Source of the DNA: Herbaspirillum sp. SJZ106 | GTDB lineage: Bacteria > Pseudomonadota > Gammaproteobacteria > Burkholderiales > Burkholderiaceae_D | Reading direction: 5' to 3' | DNA: 64,000 nucleotides | Assembly: GCF_006715495.1 (NCBI RefSeq) | Contig: NZ_VFNI01000001.1 | Location: 310,001 to 374,000 of the forward strand | Part shown: positions 8,038 to 16,769 of the stretch, one piece after another | Layout of the letters: each line of letters begins with the position of its first letter | Position numbering within the stretch: the stretch's first letter is position 1 | Notes under the pieces: generated by a model | What the model saw: only the letters and a program-made list of their open reading frames with translations | The model's database searches: none | What the model was told of the DNA's origin: nothing | Position numbers and translations under genes: made by a program

Positions 8038-10686
8038 TCAATCCAAGGCCAAATCTGGCGCCAGCGGTGGAAGATTATTCAGAAGATGGCGCTGGCGCAG
8101 CACGACCTTCAGTTTCTCCCGATACCATTCCTTTTCCATCGTGGCCAGTGCCGTCATGGCTTCGCGCACGGTTTCCTGTGTGCCAGGAGGCGCGTCGGCA
8201 TCGAACAACGCGTCATCTGCCTGATCCTGCAGTTGTTCCCGTTCGGATCGCATATTGCGGAAATCATCCTGGAACCGGCGTCGAAGGATCGTCTCTACCG
8301 CAGTGTTTCCTTCGAATTCCTGGAGGAAGTCATCGCTGCCGTCGCGAACATGGCGCCGGATCTCCTTGAGGGCATACTCCTTCTCCAACGGATCGATCGA
8401 ATACATGGCCCCATAAGTGCTGCGTCGCGCCGATTCCACCAGATGGATGCCTTCGCCGATCAGTACCGGCGCCAGCGCTGCATACATTTCGAGGCTTTCC
8501 GAGGCCGAATTGTCTATCGTGATGTCGTTGTTGGTTGTTGAAGTGCCGAAGATCATGCTTCGAACTGAACTGAACAATGTCGTCCTGGCACTGCCTCTGG
8601 TGCGCGTGAAGTTGGCCTCGGCCGCCTGTTCCAGCTGTGCGGAAAAACTCTCGGGAGTAAAATTGGCCCGCGTTGCAGGTATGTTGCCGCGTGCCTTGCG
8701 CGCATTGGCCAGATAGGCCGCCATGTTTTCTACGCGTGGCTGCAGGAAAACGCTTTCTATGCTCTCGAACAGCTTGCGCGGAGGCATTTCGCCGTGTTCG
8801 ATCTTGCGTTGCAGGATGGTCTGTTCGACTCGTGTCAGGCCGTAGGCCACACGATCACCGCAATGCGTGACACCTTCGGCCGCAGCAGAGTCGCAATTGC
8901 GCAGCAGATCGGGATCATCGGTGCTGGTCAGGTAGGAGGTGAGCGCTTTGACTCGCTCTCGATGGCCCGGCGCCGTGTCTGCATGGCGGTTGTCCTCGGC
9001 ATAAGCCAGGCCGGCCAACAGCAGACGCAAGTTGGGATGATCATCCGCTGTCGCCATTTTCTGCGTCAGCGCCAACGGCACTGTATCGCGATAAAAATCT
9101 TCGCCGCTGGTGCGTGTCACATGGGGGGTATGACGGGATGACCACCGCGTATGGGCATGCTCAAGCGCCGTCAGCTGGGTACCGTCCAGCTGTGCATTAT
9201 TTCGGGGATAGGCGACAACCGGGTTCTCCATAGGCCCGGGTGATGCAGAGCGCGGGAGGACACTCCCGGAGTCCGCCAGCCACGGGTCCTGATTGATTTG
9301 TTCGGTCGAGAGACGGGAGAAGATCTGCGCCAGTTCTTCGTCGTGTCCGCCGTGCGTCTGTTGGGCGCCGGGGTGTTGACCTGTGCCGGTGGCAGGCGTG
9401 TTGTCCGCACCGGAGGTCTGTTCGGCCATGGTCAGGATTTCTTCGAACGCCATGCCGCCTGCCAACAGGTTGCCGCCATAGGCCAGTACATAGGTCCTCA
9501 CGGTGGCGCTGCAGCGGGCAAGACGGTCGAGCGCTTCCGGCGCCAGCCCGATGGCCAGGAACCCTTCACGTTCAGCCGACGTGAGCGAATTGGCCGAAGG
9601 CGTCGTGCGCCTGCGTGGCTGCTCCTCCAGCTGCACGTGCCCGCGACGGGGAGAACTACCGTCCACGGCCGGCGCGACGAGGCGTTGTCTGAGCGCCATT
9701 TCCGAGGTGCTGACTCGCCGCGGCGGCGGCAACGTCGGCTGGATGGGGGCGCCGATGATGGCGGCGGGACGAGCTGTCCGATGCGGGGCATAAGCCGTGC
9801 CCTGTTGCGCCCTCGACGATACCGCGTGTGCCTGGCGCGGAGTCAGGTCGGGGCGCAGTTCCGGACGAATCGCCTGCTGCCGGATCTGCACCGAATTGTA
9901 GCCGCGCTCGCGCAACTCTACGCCGTACACCACGACATAACGGCGCTCATCGTTGGGGCGGTTGGCCAGCAGCATCATTTGCAGGGGCGAAAATCCGGTG
10001 GCGCGCAGTCGCATGCCATGGCTGAGGATGAACTCCCGCTTGCTATCCGACATGATCGCCAGGTCGTTCATGTCGATGGGCGTAAAGCCCATATTCCGCA
10101 GAGAGCGGGCCTTTTGCGCCACGAAATGGCGTTGGGCGGGCGCCAGGCGTGCCGTTCCAAGCATGTCGCTGGGCGTGAACCGATGTTCGGCGAGCCATGT
10201 TGCATGACGCATCACAAACCGGAACTGGGCGTCGGGGCAGTTGCCCAGGCGCTGCCGGTCTGCATGACGGAATCCGGCAGAGCGTAAAAGAGTTATCTCG
10301 TCCGTGGTGTACTCGAACTGCAATGGGTCCGGGGCGGCAGAGCGAACGAAGAAAGGGTTGTGGAGCAGCGTTGGAGGGGCCTGCAGATAGTGGCTTGGCG
10401 GCGGTAACGGCGCCAGCGGCGTGAAAGGATTTTGCTGTTCAGACCTGGCAGACGAAGGCGTAAACCTGGCCGAAAGCCGCTGGTATTGACTACTGCCGTA
10501 AAACGTCGCATCCGGAGGCGTCACGCGCCTGTGCACCGGGCGCGCGACCGGTCCTGCATAGTCCTGAACCGAGGGGTTGGCATAGGGAGCCGGGACAACT
10601 GGATAGGCTGGGGCTGGACTGTTCGGGTAGTTCGTGTGGTAGCCCGGGATATGCCCATTTGGATACGGGAAATTGTTTCTTTGCAT
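8038..10686 (-). CDS. type III effector, NEL-type E3 ubiquitin ligase with non-LRR repeat domain
   Basis: An 882-residue protein. The C-terminal part (about 520-860) matches the novel E3 ligase (NEL) domain of IpaH/SspH effectors. The catalytic C-x-D motif is in THCGDRVAYGLTRVE (C609, D611), followed by the expected helical segments and the final EKEWYREKL motif that parallels the family's end. The N-terminus (1-125) is Pro/Tyr/Asn-rich. Residues 138-262 hold four exact 31-residue repeats opening with GF or RF (138, 169, 200, 231) and a partial fifth at 262; a degenerate unit lies near residues 410-450. No LRR is seen, which is unusual for a NEL protein. The start is set at MQRNN, where AGGA lies upstream. 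A host E3 ligase role is known for the family; the substrate is unknown. Confidence 0.85.
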   Translation of the reverse strand: MQRNNFPYPNGHIPGYHTNYPNSPAPAYPVVPAPYANPSVQDYAGPVARPVHRRVTPPDATFYGSSQYQRLSARFTPSSARSEQQNPFTPLAPLPPPSHYLQAPPTLLHNPFFVRSAAPDPLQFEYTTDEITLLRSAGFRHADRQRLGNCPDAQFRFVMRHATWLAEHRFTPSDMLGTARLAPAQRHFVAQKARSLRNMGFTPIDMNDLAIMSDSKREFILSHGMRLRATGFSPLQMMLLANRPNDERRYVVVYGVELRERGYNSVQIRQQAIRPELRPDLTPRQAHAVSSRAQQGTAYAPHRTARPAAIIGAPIQPTLPPPRRVSTSEMALRQRLVAPAVDGSSPRRGHVQLEEQPRRRTTPSANSLTSAEREGFLAIGLAPEALDRLARCSATVRTYVLAYGGNLLAGGMAFEEILTMAEQTSGADNTPATGTGQHPGAQQTHGGHDEELAQIFSRLSTEQINQDPWLADSGSVLPRSASPGPMENPVVAYPRNNAQLDGTQLTALEHAHTRWSSRHTPHVTRTSGEDFYRDTVPLALTQKMATADDHPNLRLLLAGLAYAEDNRHADTAPGHRERVKALTSYLTSTDDPDLLRNCDSAAAEGVTHCGDRVAYGLTRVEQTILQRKIEHGEMPPRKLFESIESVFLQPRVENMAAYLANARKARGNIPATRANFTPESFSAQLEQAAEANFTRTRGSARTTLFSSVRSMIFGTSTTNNDITIDNSASESLEMYAALAPVLIGEGIHLVESARRSTYGAMYSIDPLEKEYALKEIRRHVRDGSDDFLQEFEGNTAVETILRRRFQDDFRNMRSEREQLQDQADDALFDADAPPGTQETVREAMTALATMEKEWYREKLKVVLRQRHLLNNLPPLAPDLALD

Positions 10687-10861
10687 GATATGGATTCCTG
10701 CTGTATGGCTTCGCGCAGTCGCGCGGTGAACCGGAGAAAGTGGCCATCGGGAACCGAACGGGTCAATGGCGCGATATATTCGTTCGATGAAAAGACGCAC
10801 GATGCAATATCGACCGGTGCGTCGCTACACGCGGCGCATGGCGCCATACGTGTAGTAGCCA

Positions 10862-10890
10862 TCTGTCTCCGGGAGCGGTGCGCTGGTTCC
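10862..10890 (-). promoter_or_regulatory. hrp-box-like promoter for the NEL effector
   Basis: Read on the minus strand: GGAACC, 16 bases, AGACAGA. The -35 half is perfect. The -10 half departs from CCACNNA but resembles the CGACAGA elements at 13994 and 16035. It lies about 175 bases before the NEL effector start. Confidence 0.45.
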
Positions 10891-10952
10891 AGCGAACACT
10901 ATGAAGCGCTTCCGGCCGCAGAGCCGGATTCGATGGAAGGCGGAAAATCGAT

Positions 10953-11642
10953 TTAATGCAGCGCGCGCTGGCGCGGCCCGTGCAAGGTCGAAAAATGCCA
11001 GGCGCCGGTATCCGGCGAAAATACAGCGCACTCGTCGCCGCCGCCGGTTTCCTTCCACATCGCGTGATAGCGCCGCACACTTTCCATGGCCGCGCACGCC
11101 AGCGCATTGCGCGCGCTTTGCGCCAGTTGCAGATCGCTCCAGCAGGCGGCTATCCGCACCTGGCCGCTGTAGTGCTCGCCGCCCACGCGATCCCACCACT
11201 GTTCGACGAAGTCCAGCACCTCACGCTCGATGTGCAGCTGCGATAGGCCATGCAGCGTATGTGCCAGGCGCACCGGCACCGGCAACAACGGTGTGATCAG
11301 CATCTGCTGATCGTCGAGCAGAAGGTCGTTGGTATCCGATGCGAAGAACCCCAGCGCCAGCATCAACTTGCGTTGCTGTTGCGGTTGGCCGGACATGATG
11401 CGGTCCAGGTCGATGTTCTCCAGCGGAGCCCGTTGCCAGCCCGGCAGGCCAAGCCCCAGCAATTGCTGGCGATAGATCTCGGCGTCCAATGCCGAGGCAA
11501 AGGCCAGCACTCCGGCCTGGTCGCCGTTGCGGATATAGAACGTCTTGTGGCTCTCTTCGCCGGGCAGGCAGCCGTCGGCGGCTTTTACCAGTCCCCACAG
11601 GCGGGGTTCGGCGCGATGGTCGGAATAGGTCGGATCTAACAT
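10953..11642 (-). CDS. hypothetical protein (229 aa)
   Basis: A 229-residue cytoplasmic-looking protein with no signal peptide or membrane segment. The start ATG at 11642 is chosen because GGGGAG lies upstream on the minus strand; the frame extends further but without support. It is Trp/His/Leu-rich toward the C-terminus (FVEQWWDRVGG, residues about 160-170). No motif is recognised. It lies between the NEL effector and the aminotransferase, all on the minus strand, with about 90 bases to the aminotransferase gene upstream. It could belong with the aminotransferase or be an effector-associated protein. Confidence 0.65.
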   Translation of the reverse strand: MLDPTYSDHRAEPRLWGLVKAADGCLPGEESHKTFYIRNGDQAGVLAFASALDAEIYRQQLLGLGLPGWQRAPLENIDLDRIMSGQPQQQRKLMLALGFFASDTNDLLLDDQQMLITPLLPVPVRLAHTLHGLSQLHIEREVLDFVEQWWDRVGGEHYSGQVRIAACWSDLQLAQSARNALACAAMESVRRYHAMWKETGGGDECAVFSPDTGAWHFSTLHGPRQRALH

Positions 11643-11733
11643 GATGGACGCTCCCCGCTTGCGGTTGATGTATGGCGGCCATACCGTGCGGCCGGTATAC
11701 ATGAGTAGCGCAGCGGCAACGTCGGGTTCCTGG

Positions 11734-13119
11734 CTACATCACTCCGGCCGCGCGCGCGGTGGCGTCAACCGCCACGGCCAGTTTGTCGACCATCCATTCC
11801 AGCTGGGCGCGGGTGGCGATCAGGGCCGGCGCCATGATCACGCGCGCGGCCGACGCACGGATGATCAGGCCTTGCTCCAGCGCCTGCTGGGCACAATAAA
11901 AGCCGACTTCGGCTTCGTTGACGAAACGGGCCTTGTCGCCGGGGTTGGGCGAGAGCTGCAACGCCGCGATCATGCCGCTGCCCTGGATTTCGCCCACCAA
12001 CGGGTGGCCGTCGAATTGCTCGCGCAGGCAGTGCTGAAAATAAAGGCCGGTTTCGTGTTCGACCTGGCGCACCAGCCCGCCTTCATCGAGCAGGCGCAGG
12101 TTGGCCAGCGCCACCGCTGCGGCAACCGGATGACCCTGGTAGGTGAAGCCGTGGGCCAGGACCCCGCCGTGATCTGCCATGGCTTCGGCCATGCGCCGTG
12201 ACAGCACCAGGGCACCCATCGGAACGTAGCCCGAGGTCAAGCCCTTGGCCAGCGAGATGGTGTCGGGTTCGAAGCGGAAGTGCTCGTGCGCAAACCATTT
12301 TCCGGTGCGACCGAAGCCGCCGACGACTTCATCGGCACATAACAGCACGTCGTACTGGTCGCAGATACGCTGGATTTCGGGCCAGTAGCTGTAAGGCGGA
12401 TAGATCATGCCGCCGGCGCCCTGGAACGGCTCGGCGACGAAGGCGGCAACGTTCTCGGCCCCCAGTTCGAGGATGCGTATCTCGAGTTCGTGCGCCGCGG
12501 CCTGGCCGAATTCGTATTCGGTGAGATAGCCGTCATAGCCGTACCAGTAGGGCTGGGCGATATGGCTGAATCCTGGCAGCAACGCGCCATCCATGGCATG
12601 CATGGATGGCATGCCGCCAAGCGAGGAGCCGGCCAGCGTCGAGCCGTGATAGCCGTTCTCGCGGCCGATGAAGATGCGCTTGGATGGCCGCCCGGCGACC
12701 TGCCAGTAGCGCCGCACCACGCGCATCATCGTCTCGTTGACCTCGGAGCCCGAGTTGGCGTACATCACCCGGCTATAGGTGCCCGGCAACAGGTCGAACA
12801 GCTTCGCCGACAGCTCCGCCACGGCGGGATGGGTGGTATTGAAAAACTGGCCGCAATAGGAAAGATCCTTGATCTGGGTCGAGGCCGCCTGCGCCAGTTC
12901 GCGGTTGCCATAACCGACGGCGGTGCACCACATGCCCGACATGCCATCGAGGAACCGGTTACCCCGATCGTCCCACAGATACAGACCCCGGCCGCGCACC
13001 ATCACGCGCGTTTGCGCGGGGTCGATGTGAGCATGGTCTTCGTACGGCAGCAGATGGCGGGTGGTATGGATCTCACGGTAATCTTTTTGGGCCAATGCGT
13101 GCCCGATGAAATGATTCAT
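11734..13119 (-). CDS. class III PLP-dependent aminotransferase (omega-amine:pyruvate/putrescine type)
   Basis: A 461-residue enzyme of the fold-type I, class III aminotransferases that move an amino group from an omega-amine or polyamine to pyruvate or a keto acid. Family marks are visible in order: the substrate/PLP region NSGSEVNETMMR (about 119-130), YHGSTLAGSSLGG, the Asp-containing LLCADEVVGGFGRTGKWFA, and the Schiff-base Lys in SLAKGLTSGYVPMGA. Length fits the family (about 450). The start MNHFIGHAL is chosen over a longer frame by similarity to family N-termini. It is divergent from the dehydrogenase gene at 13247. A metabolic gene is unexpected among effector genes; no hrp box is seen before it. 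Confidence 0.9.
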   Translation of the reverse strand: MNHFIGHALAQKDYREIHTTRHLLPYEDHAHIDPAQTRVMVRGRGLYLWDDRGNRFLDGMSGMWCTAVGYGNRELAQAASTQIKDLSYCGQFFNTTHPAVAELSAKLFDLLPGTYSRVMYANSGSEVNETMMRVVRRYWQVAGRPSKRIFIGRENGYHGSTLAGSSLGGMPSMHAMDGALLPGFSHIAQPYWYGYDGYLTEYEFGQAAAHELEIRILELGAENVAAFVAEPFQGAGGMIYPPYSYWPEIQRICDQYDVLLCADEVVGGFGRTGKWFAHEHFRFEPDTISLAKGLTSGYVPMGALVLSRRMAEAMADHGGVLAHGFTYQGHPVAAAVALANLRLLDEGGLVRQVEHETGLYFQHCLREQFDGHPLVGEIQGSGMIAALQLSPNPGDKARFVNEAEVGFYCAQQALEQGLIIRASAARVIMAPALIATRAQLEWMVDKLAVAVDATARAAGVM

Positions 13120-13246
13120 GATTGTCCTGTCGGCGAGAGCTGATACATGGGCGATGCGCGGCGCGCGGCGCCGCACTGACAGCAGATAGGTGGAACGTCG
13201 GCAGGGCCGGGTTCCCGAACATGGCAACGTTGGAACAGGAGCGGCA

Positions 13247-13993
13247 TTGAAGGCAATCATCACCGGTCACAGTCGTGGCCTTGGCCAGGCGCTGGCGCAT
13301 GAACTGCTGGCACGCGGCGTGGATGTGCTGGGATTGGCGCGCGGCGCCGCCGCGTCGGCGCAATGCGGGGCCAGGCTGCGCCAGATCAGCGTCGACCTGA
13401 GCGATACCGGCGCGCTTGCGGCCGTATTGCAAACGCCGTTGCTGGCCGAATTCGCCGACGCCGCGCAGCCCGTGTTGCTGATCAACAATGCCGCCTGCGC
13501 CGGGCCGTTGGGTTATGCGGGAACGCTCGGCGCGCGCCAGGTGGCACAGGCGCTGGCGCTCAACGTCCAGGCGCCGCTGATGCTGGCCGAACGGGTGCTC
13601 GCGCTGGCCGCGCACGAGCGCCGGATCATGCACATCTCCAGTGGCGTGGGCACCGATGCATATGCCGCCCTGAGCGTGTATTGCGCCTCGAAGGCGGCGC
13701 TCGACCAGCATGCGCGCGCGTTGTGGCAGGAGAGCCGAGGGCCTCGCCCCGGATTGCGCGTGGCCAGTGTCAGCCCCGGCGTGATCGATACCGACATGCA
13801 AAGCCAGCTGCGCCATGCCGACGGCGCTGCCTTTCCGCTGCGCGGCGAATTCGACCAATTGCATCGATCCGGACAGTTGCAATCGCCCCGGGCATGCGCG
13901 CGACGGCTGGTCGAGCTGATGCTGGATCAGCACTATGGCCGGCAGCCGGTCATGGCGCTGCCGCCGCTGATGGAACCGGATCGCCCCGGCTGA
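13247..13993 (+). CDS. short-chain dehydrogenase/reductase
   Basis: A 248-residue SDR enzyme. Residues 1-20 hold the Rossmann glycine motif TGHSRGLG. NNAA is near residue 85. The catalytic set is Ser in HISSG (about 126) and YCASK (about 139-143). SPGVIDTDM follows, as in classical SDRs. The start is set at TTG 13247 because AGGAG lies six bases upstream; an earlier ATG would add 19 residues ahead of the beta strand. It is divergent from the aminotransferase, with a 127-base shared promoter region. Substrate cannot be told. Its 3' end overlaps a hrp box that serves the next gene. Confidence 0.9.
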   Translation: MKAIITGHSRGLGQALAHELLARGVDVLGLARGAAASAQCGARLRQISVDLSDTGALAAVLQTPLLAEFADAAQPVLLINNAACAGPLGYAGTLGARQVAQALALNVQAPLMLAERVLALAAHERRIMHISSGVGTDAYAALSVYCASKAALDQHARALWQESRGPRPGLRVASVSPGVIDTDMQSQLRHADGAAFPLRGEFDQLHRSGQLQSPRACARRLVELMLDQHYGRQPVMALPPLMEPDRPG

Positions 13994-14000
13994 CGACAGA
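13972..14000 (+). promoter_or_regulatory. hrp-box-like promoter
   Basis: GGAACC, 16 bases, CGACAGA. It overlaps the stop codon region of the dehydrogenase gene and ends 53 bases before the GTG start of the next gene. The -10 half has one mismatch to CCACNNA. Confidence 0.55.
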
Positions 14001-14053
14001 AAGGCGTTCCCAGCATTTCGTTGCGGTCTCCACCCATTTCAAAGGAAGTCATC

Positions 14054-14959
14054 GTGGCAATTGTCAATCCAATGACCGTCAGGGCTGCCGGCAGTGCGAT
14101 ATCGAGCGCGCTGGCGCCACTGGCCAAGAGTGTTTCCAGCCAAATCTCGCGGCATTCGTCGGTGTTTCGCAATGTCAATCCTGCCAGCGCGGCGAAGGCG
14201 CTTTCCGGTAATCCCAGGATGAGCGCTGCCATGCAGAACGTGATGCCGAGGGTCCGGAGAATGATGGATTTGATGCGGAATAACCCATCTTTCAAGAAAT
14301 TGTGCGAGCAGGCGGAAAATTATGTGAGAGAGCACGGTCTGTCGCATATCAACAGCGCACGCGACGAACAGAAAAAGGAATTTCGCAAGACGTTGTTCCC
14401 GCCTGGCGTGCACTCGCTGTCGCGCGAGATCTTCAGTGGCAATACCAGTAGCATCAGCGCCATGGTGGGGCAGCAACGGTGGCACGCGATTCAGGTGGCG
14501 GGTGAGAGCCACAGGGTCACGCAGACCGAATGGTCCGGCCCCGACAAACGTGGCTTCCAGCGGTGCAAGACATGGGAGCCCGCCCAGCAGAAGACCTGGG
14601 ATTGGATCAGGAATTCCAATGGCCATATGCTCGCCATGGATGCCGGAAAGCCGCTTGAGGGCGGGATTAGGCAACACCAGGCATTTCTTTATCCGGCCGC
14701 AGGCGGCCAACCGGTGCCCAGGACTTTGTATACCGATGCCGACGGCAATATCATGCCGACGCCGGGGCGAGCCGGGACCAACGGACAACACGGTGAAAGC
14801 GCCGTCATCAAGAGACAGGAAGCGAGGCCCGCCGTGATCGAGGAGATCGATGACGATGTGCCCGCACAGCAGACAAAACCCAAGCAGATCGAGCCCCCGC
14901 CATCGTTCTCACAGGAGCTGGTACGCCGGCCGCCTGCGGCCGGAGGGCGCGCTTCCTGA
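14054..14959 (+). CDS. putative type III effector of unknown function (301 aa)
   Basis: A 301-residue protein starting at a GTG with AAAGGA eight bases upstream. The N-terminus (about 50 residues) is rich in Ser, Ala and Val with few charges, as is common in type III secretion signals. The middle (residues about 120-240) is Trp- and Gln-rich, and the C-terminus is Pro- and charge-rich. No catalytic motif is recognised. The hrp box just upstream and the next gene 73 bases downstream suggest a HrpL-controlled effector unit. The function is unknown. Confidence 0.65.
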   Translation: MAIVNPMTVRAAGSAISSALAPLAKSVSSQISRHSSVFRNVNPASAAKALSGNPRMSAAMQNVMPRVRRMMDLMRNNPSFKKLCEQAENYVREHGLSHINSARDEQKKEFRKTLFPPGVHSLSREIFSGNTSSISAMVGQQRWHAIQVAGESHRVTQTEWSGPDKRGFQRCKTWEPAQQKTWDWIRNSNGHMLAMDAGKPLEGGIRQHQAFLYPAAGGQPVPRTLYTDADGNIMPTPGRAGTNGQHGESAVIKRQEARPAVIEEIDDDVPAQQTKPKQIEPPPSFSQELVRRPPAAGGRAS

Positions 14960-15032
14960 GGCCAACCATGCGTTGCGGTCGTATCGGCGCAGTGGCGTCT
15001 CAGGCCGCGATGCGCACACGATAAGGTAAATC

Positions 15033-15596
15033 ATGCAAGATAATGACGTGTCCGGTGAGCTACCGGACAACATGGCTGCGATGCTGGAGGAGCTGTTTTC
15101 TTCCATGAAGCGCCCCCTCCTGGAGGCCGGGGAGGATGAGGCGGGCGACCTGGCCGCGGTGCCCGCGGCGCCGTTGGCGGCGCTGCCTGAACCCGGGCCG
15201 GACGAGGCGCTGATGCGACCGGAGGTATTGGCCGGAATGATCGGCGATCCTCGCTTCGCTGACGATTTCGAGCGTCTGCGCAGCGAGGCAGAACAGGGTT
15301 TCACGGCCCTGCTCAACGACGCGCAGCAGTGGGTGCCGGTCGGCGTTTCCAGCGCCGTGTCCGGTAACCTGAGAATGGGCGCCGCGATGGAGGTACGAGA
15401 CCTGATGGCGGCTTCGCGGCGCAATCTCGCCGGCTCCGGCAGCAATCATGACGAACGCCGCCTGATGGCGCAGTATCTCGCCGTGGCGGGCATCCATAAC
15501 TTCAATGAAATTGGCTGGGATCCGGCAAATCCGGTGTCCTACGCCGAAGAGGGCGGCAACCTGCTATCCGTACTGCTGTCATCCCCTTCCGTTTGA
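15033..15596 (+). CDS. putative secreted or accessory T3SS protein, paralogue of the 30328 protein
   Basis: A 187-residue acidic protein. It starts at an ATG preceded by AAGGT. Residues about 65-105 (DPRFADDFERLRSEAEQGF) and the end (WDPANP followed by NLLSVLLSS) align with DKHLARDLDLLRDKCFSF and WDPRNP followed by NFFMALLKS in the protein encoded at 30328, so the two look like distant paralogues. No known domain is seen. It probably shares the transcript of the 14054 gene. Paired conservation near T3SS genes suggests an accessory or secreted role, but this is inference. Confidence 0.6.
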   Translation: MQDNDVSGELPDNMAAMLEELFSSMKRPLLEAGEDEAGDLAAVPAAPLAALPEPGPDEALMRPEVLAGMIGDPRFADDFERLRSEAEQGFTALLNDAQQWVPVGVSSAVSGNLRMGAAMEVRDLMAASRRNLAGSGSNHDERRLMAQYLAVAGIHNFNEIGWDPANPVSYAEEGGNLLSVLLSSPSV

Positions 15597-15601
15597 GCGG
15601 C

Positions 15602-15627
15602 ATGCCATCCCCTGATCGGGGGTGGCA
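15602..15627 (+). terminator. hairpin after the 15033 gene
   Basis: ATGCCATCCCC pairs with GGGGGTGGCAT across a short loop, starting five bases after the stop codon. There is no T-run, so it may be an mRNA-end stabilising hairpin or a weak terminator. Confidence 0.45.
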
Positions 15628-16012
15628 TTGCCCGGTATCGCATCGTTTCCCTTACCGCCACGTCTGCGCCGCGTCACGTCGCATCCCCGGTACTGTCTCT
15701 CGTCCGCTTCACCTTCGATGCCATCCTGTGAGCGCCAGTCGCATGTCCGGCCACGTCCGGGCCGGGTCTTCGCGTCGACGCCATGGTGGATGCCGCCGGC
15801 CATTCCTGTCGACGTCGACCGAACGAGCGTCGGCCCCTGTAAAGGCCCGATAAAGCCCCACAGTGGCTCCACCAGGCGCGCACAGTGTCGGCCTGCTGCG
15901 ATCTGCCGGCGCCGCCGCGCGCATGCCCAGAGGCCATGTCCGCCGCCTGCGTGGGCAGACACGAAGGGCAATTGGCGGGCGCCCGATTGCATCATCGATC
16001 ATCGGCGTTTGC
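15628..16012 (+). other. intergenic stretch without convincing gene
   Basis: About 385 bases. Open frames exist on both strands but are Arg/Pro/Cys-rich, lack ribosome binding sites and look like chance frames of GC-rich DNA. I see no feature in it until the hrp box at 16013. Confidence 0.4.
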
Positions 16013-16041
16013 GGAACTAACATTCATTGCGTTACGACAGA
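16013..16041 (+). promoter_or_regulatory. hrp-box-like promoter
   Basis: GGAACT, 16 bases, CGACAGA, ending 32 bases before the start of a 38-residue gene. It has the same -10 variant as the site at 13994. Confidence 0.6.
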
Positions 16042-16073
16042 TAGGTCCCAATCACCCTTTTAGGAGAATCATT

Positions 16074-16190
16074 ATGTTGCCTGCTCTGCCTTTGCTGAAG
16101 ATGCTTCCTGGCGTGGACCTCGCTATGAAAGCTGGTGAGGCTGTCTTAGGTGGTGGTGAAAAAAAGAAGGAAAACACCGATATCCAATGA
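16074..16190 (+). CDS. very small protein (38 aa), HrpL-type promoter
   Basis: ATG with TAGGAG seven bases upstream. The 38-residue product begins with a hydrophobic/Leu-Pro segment (MLPALPLLKMLPGVDLAMKA) and ends Gly- and Lys-rich (GGGEKKKENTDIQ). It has its own hrp-box-like promoter and a strong terminator, so it is a genuine monocistronic unit despite its size. No family is recognised. Possible roles include a secreted peptide or an amphipathic membrane-active peptide, but neither can be shown. Confidence 0.65.
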   Translation: MLPALPLLKMLPGVDLAMKAGEAVLGGGEKKKENTDIQ

Positions 16191-16201
16191 TGTCGTGAGG
16201 T

Positions 16202-16239
16202 ATTCCCGTCTCGGTGCGCGCCGGGGCGGGATTTTTTTT
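16202..16239 (+). terminator. rho-independent terminator
   Basis: ATTCCCGTCTCGG pairs (with G-T pairs) with CCGGGGCGGGAT, followed by eight Ts. It closes the transcript of the 38-residue gene. Confidence 0.8.
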
Positions 16240-16319
16240 GCGCAGGCTGAATGCGCAACGCGCGCCTGGCGCCCATTGCGGCGCTCCTTATGCCAGATCA
16301 ATAAGAAGAAAGAAGGGGT

Positions 16320-16727
16320 ATGTCGATAGAACGCTATCGGGCCTTGGTAGAGCGGCTGTATGTCACGCTCGGTATCGATGCCGCACCAGGGATGACACAG
16401 GCCGCGCATCTGAGCATCGACGGCATCGAATTCCACCTGTTCCACGGCGGTCTGCTGGCGCCGGACAGCGTCATCATGCATTGCGTCTTCGGCGTATTGC
16501 CGGTGGCCTCGCGCGAGTCGATATTGCTGCGCCTGCTGCACACCCAGAGCCGCCTGTTCGGCGTATGCGCGCCAGTGTTTTCACATGACGCGTCGAACGA
16601 TCGCATCACCTTGATGTGCCGGTTTCCGCTGCAGGACGACGAGCAGGCGCGGTCTACCCTGGAACTGCTGCAATTCTTTTCCGCCATGGCCAAGCGCTGG
16701 GGCGCGGATCACTTCATCGAACGCTAG
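16320..16727 (+). CDS. CesT-type (class I) type III secretion chaperone
   Basis: A 135-residue acidic protein with the pattern of CesT/Tir-type chaperones: an N-terminal helix (MSIERYRALVERLYVTLGI), a central beta sheet (HLSIDGIEFHLFHGG, DSVIMHCVFGVLP), a helix with many Leu, a further pair of strands, and a final helix (ARSTLELLQFFSAMAKRWGADHF). The length is typical. Such dimeric chaperones bind the N-terminal region of an effector. The partner is not obvious; neighbours include the 14054 and 18564 proteins. A terminator follows immediately. Similar proteins occur at 42299 and 57069. Confidence 0.75.
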   Translation: MSIERYRALVERLYVTLGIDAAPGMTQAAHLSIDGIEFHLFHGGLLAPDSVIMHCVFGVLPVASRESILLRLLHTQSRLFGVCAPVFSHDASNDRITLMCRFPLQDDEQARSTLELLQFFSAMAKRWGADHFIER

Positions 16728-16736
16728 CTGCCATGT

Positions 16737-16768
16737 CGCGCCGCACCTGGTCAGGTGTGCGCTTTTTC
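16737..16768 (+). terminator. terminator of the chaperone gene
   Basis: CACCT GGTC AGGTG, extended by GCGC on both sides with a small bulge, followed by TTTTTC. It starts ten bases after the chaperone stop codon. Confidence 0.6.
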
Positions 16769-16769
16769 T

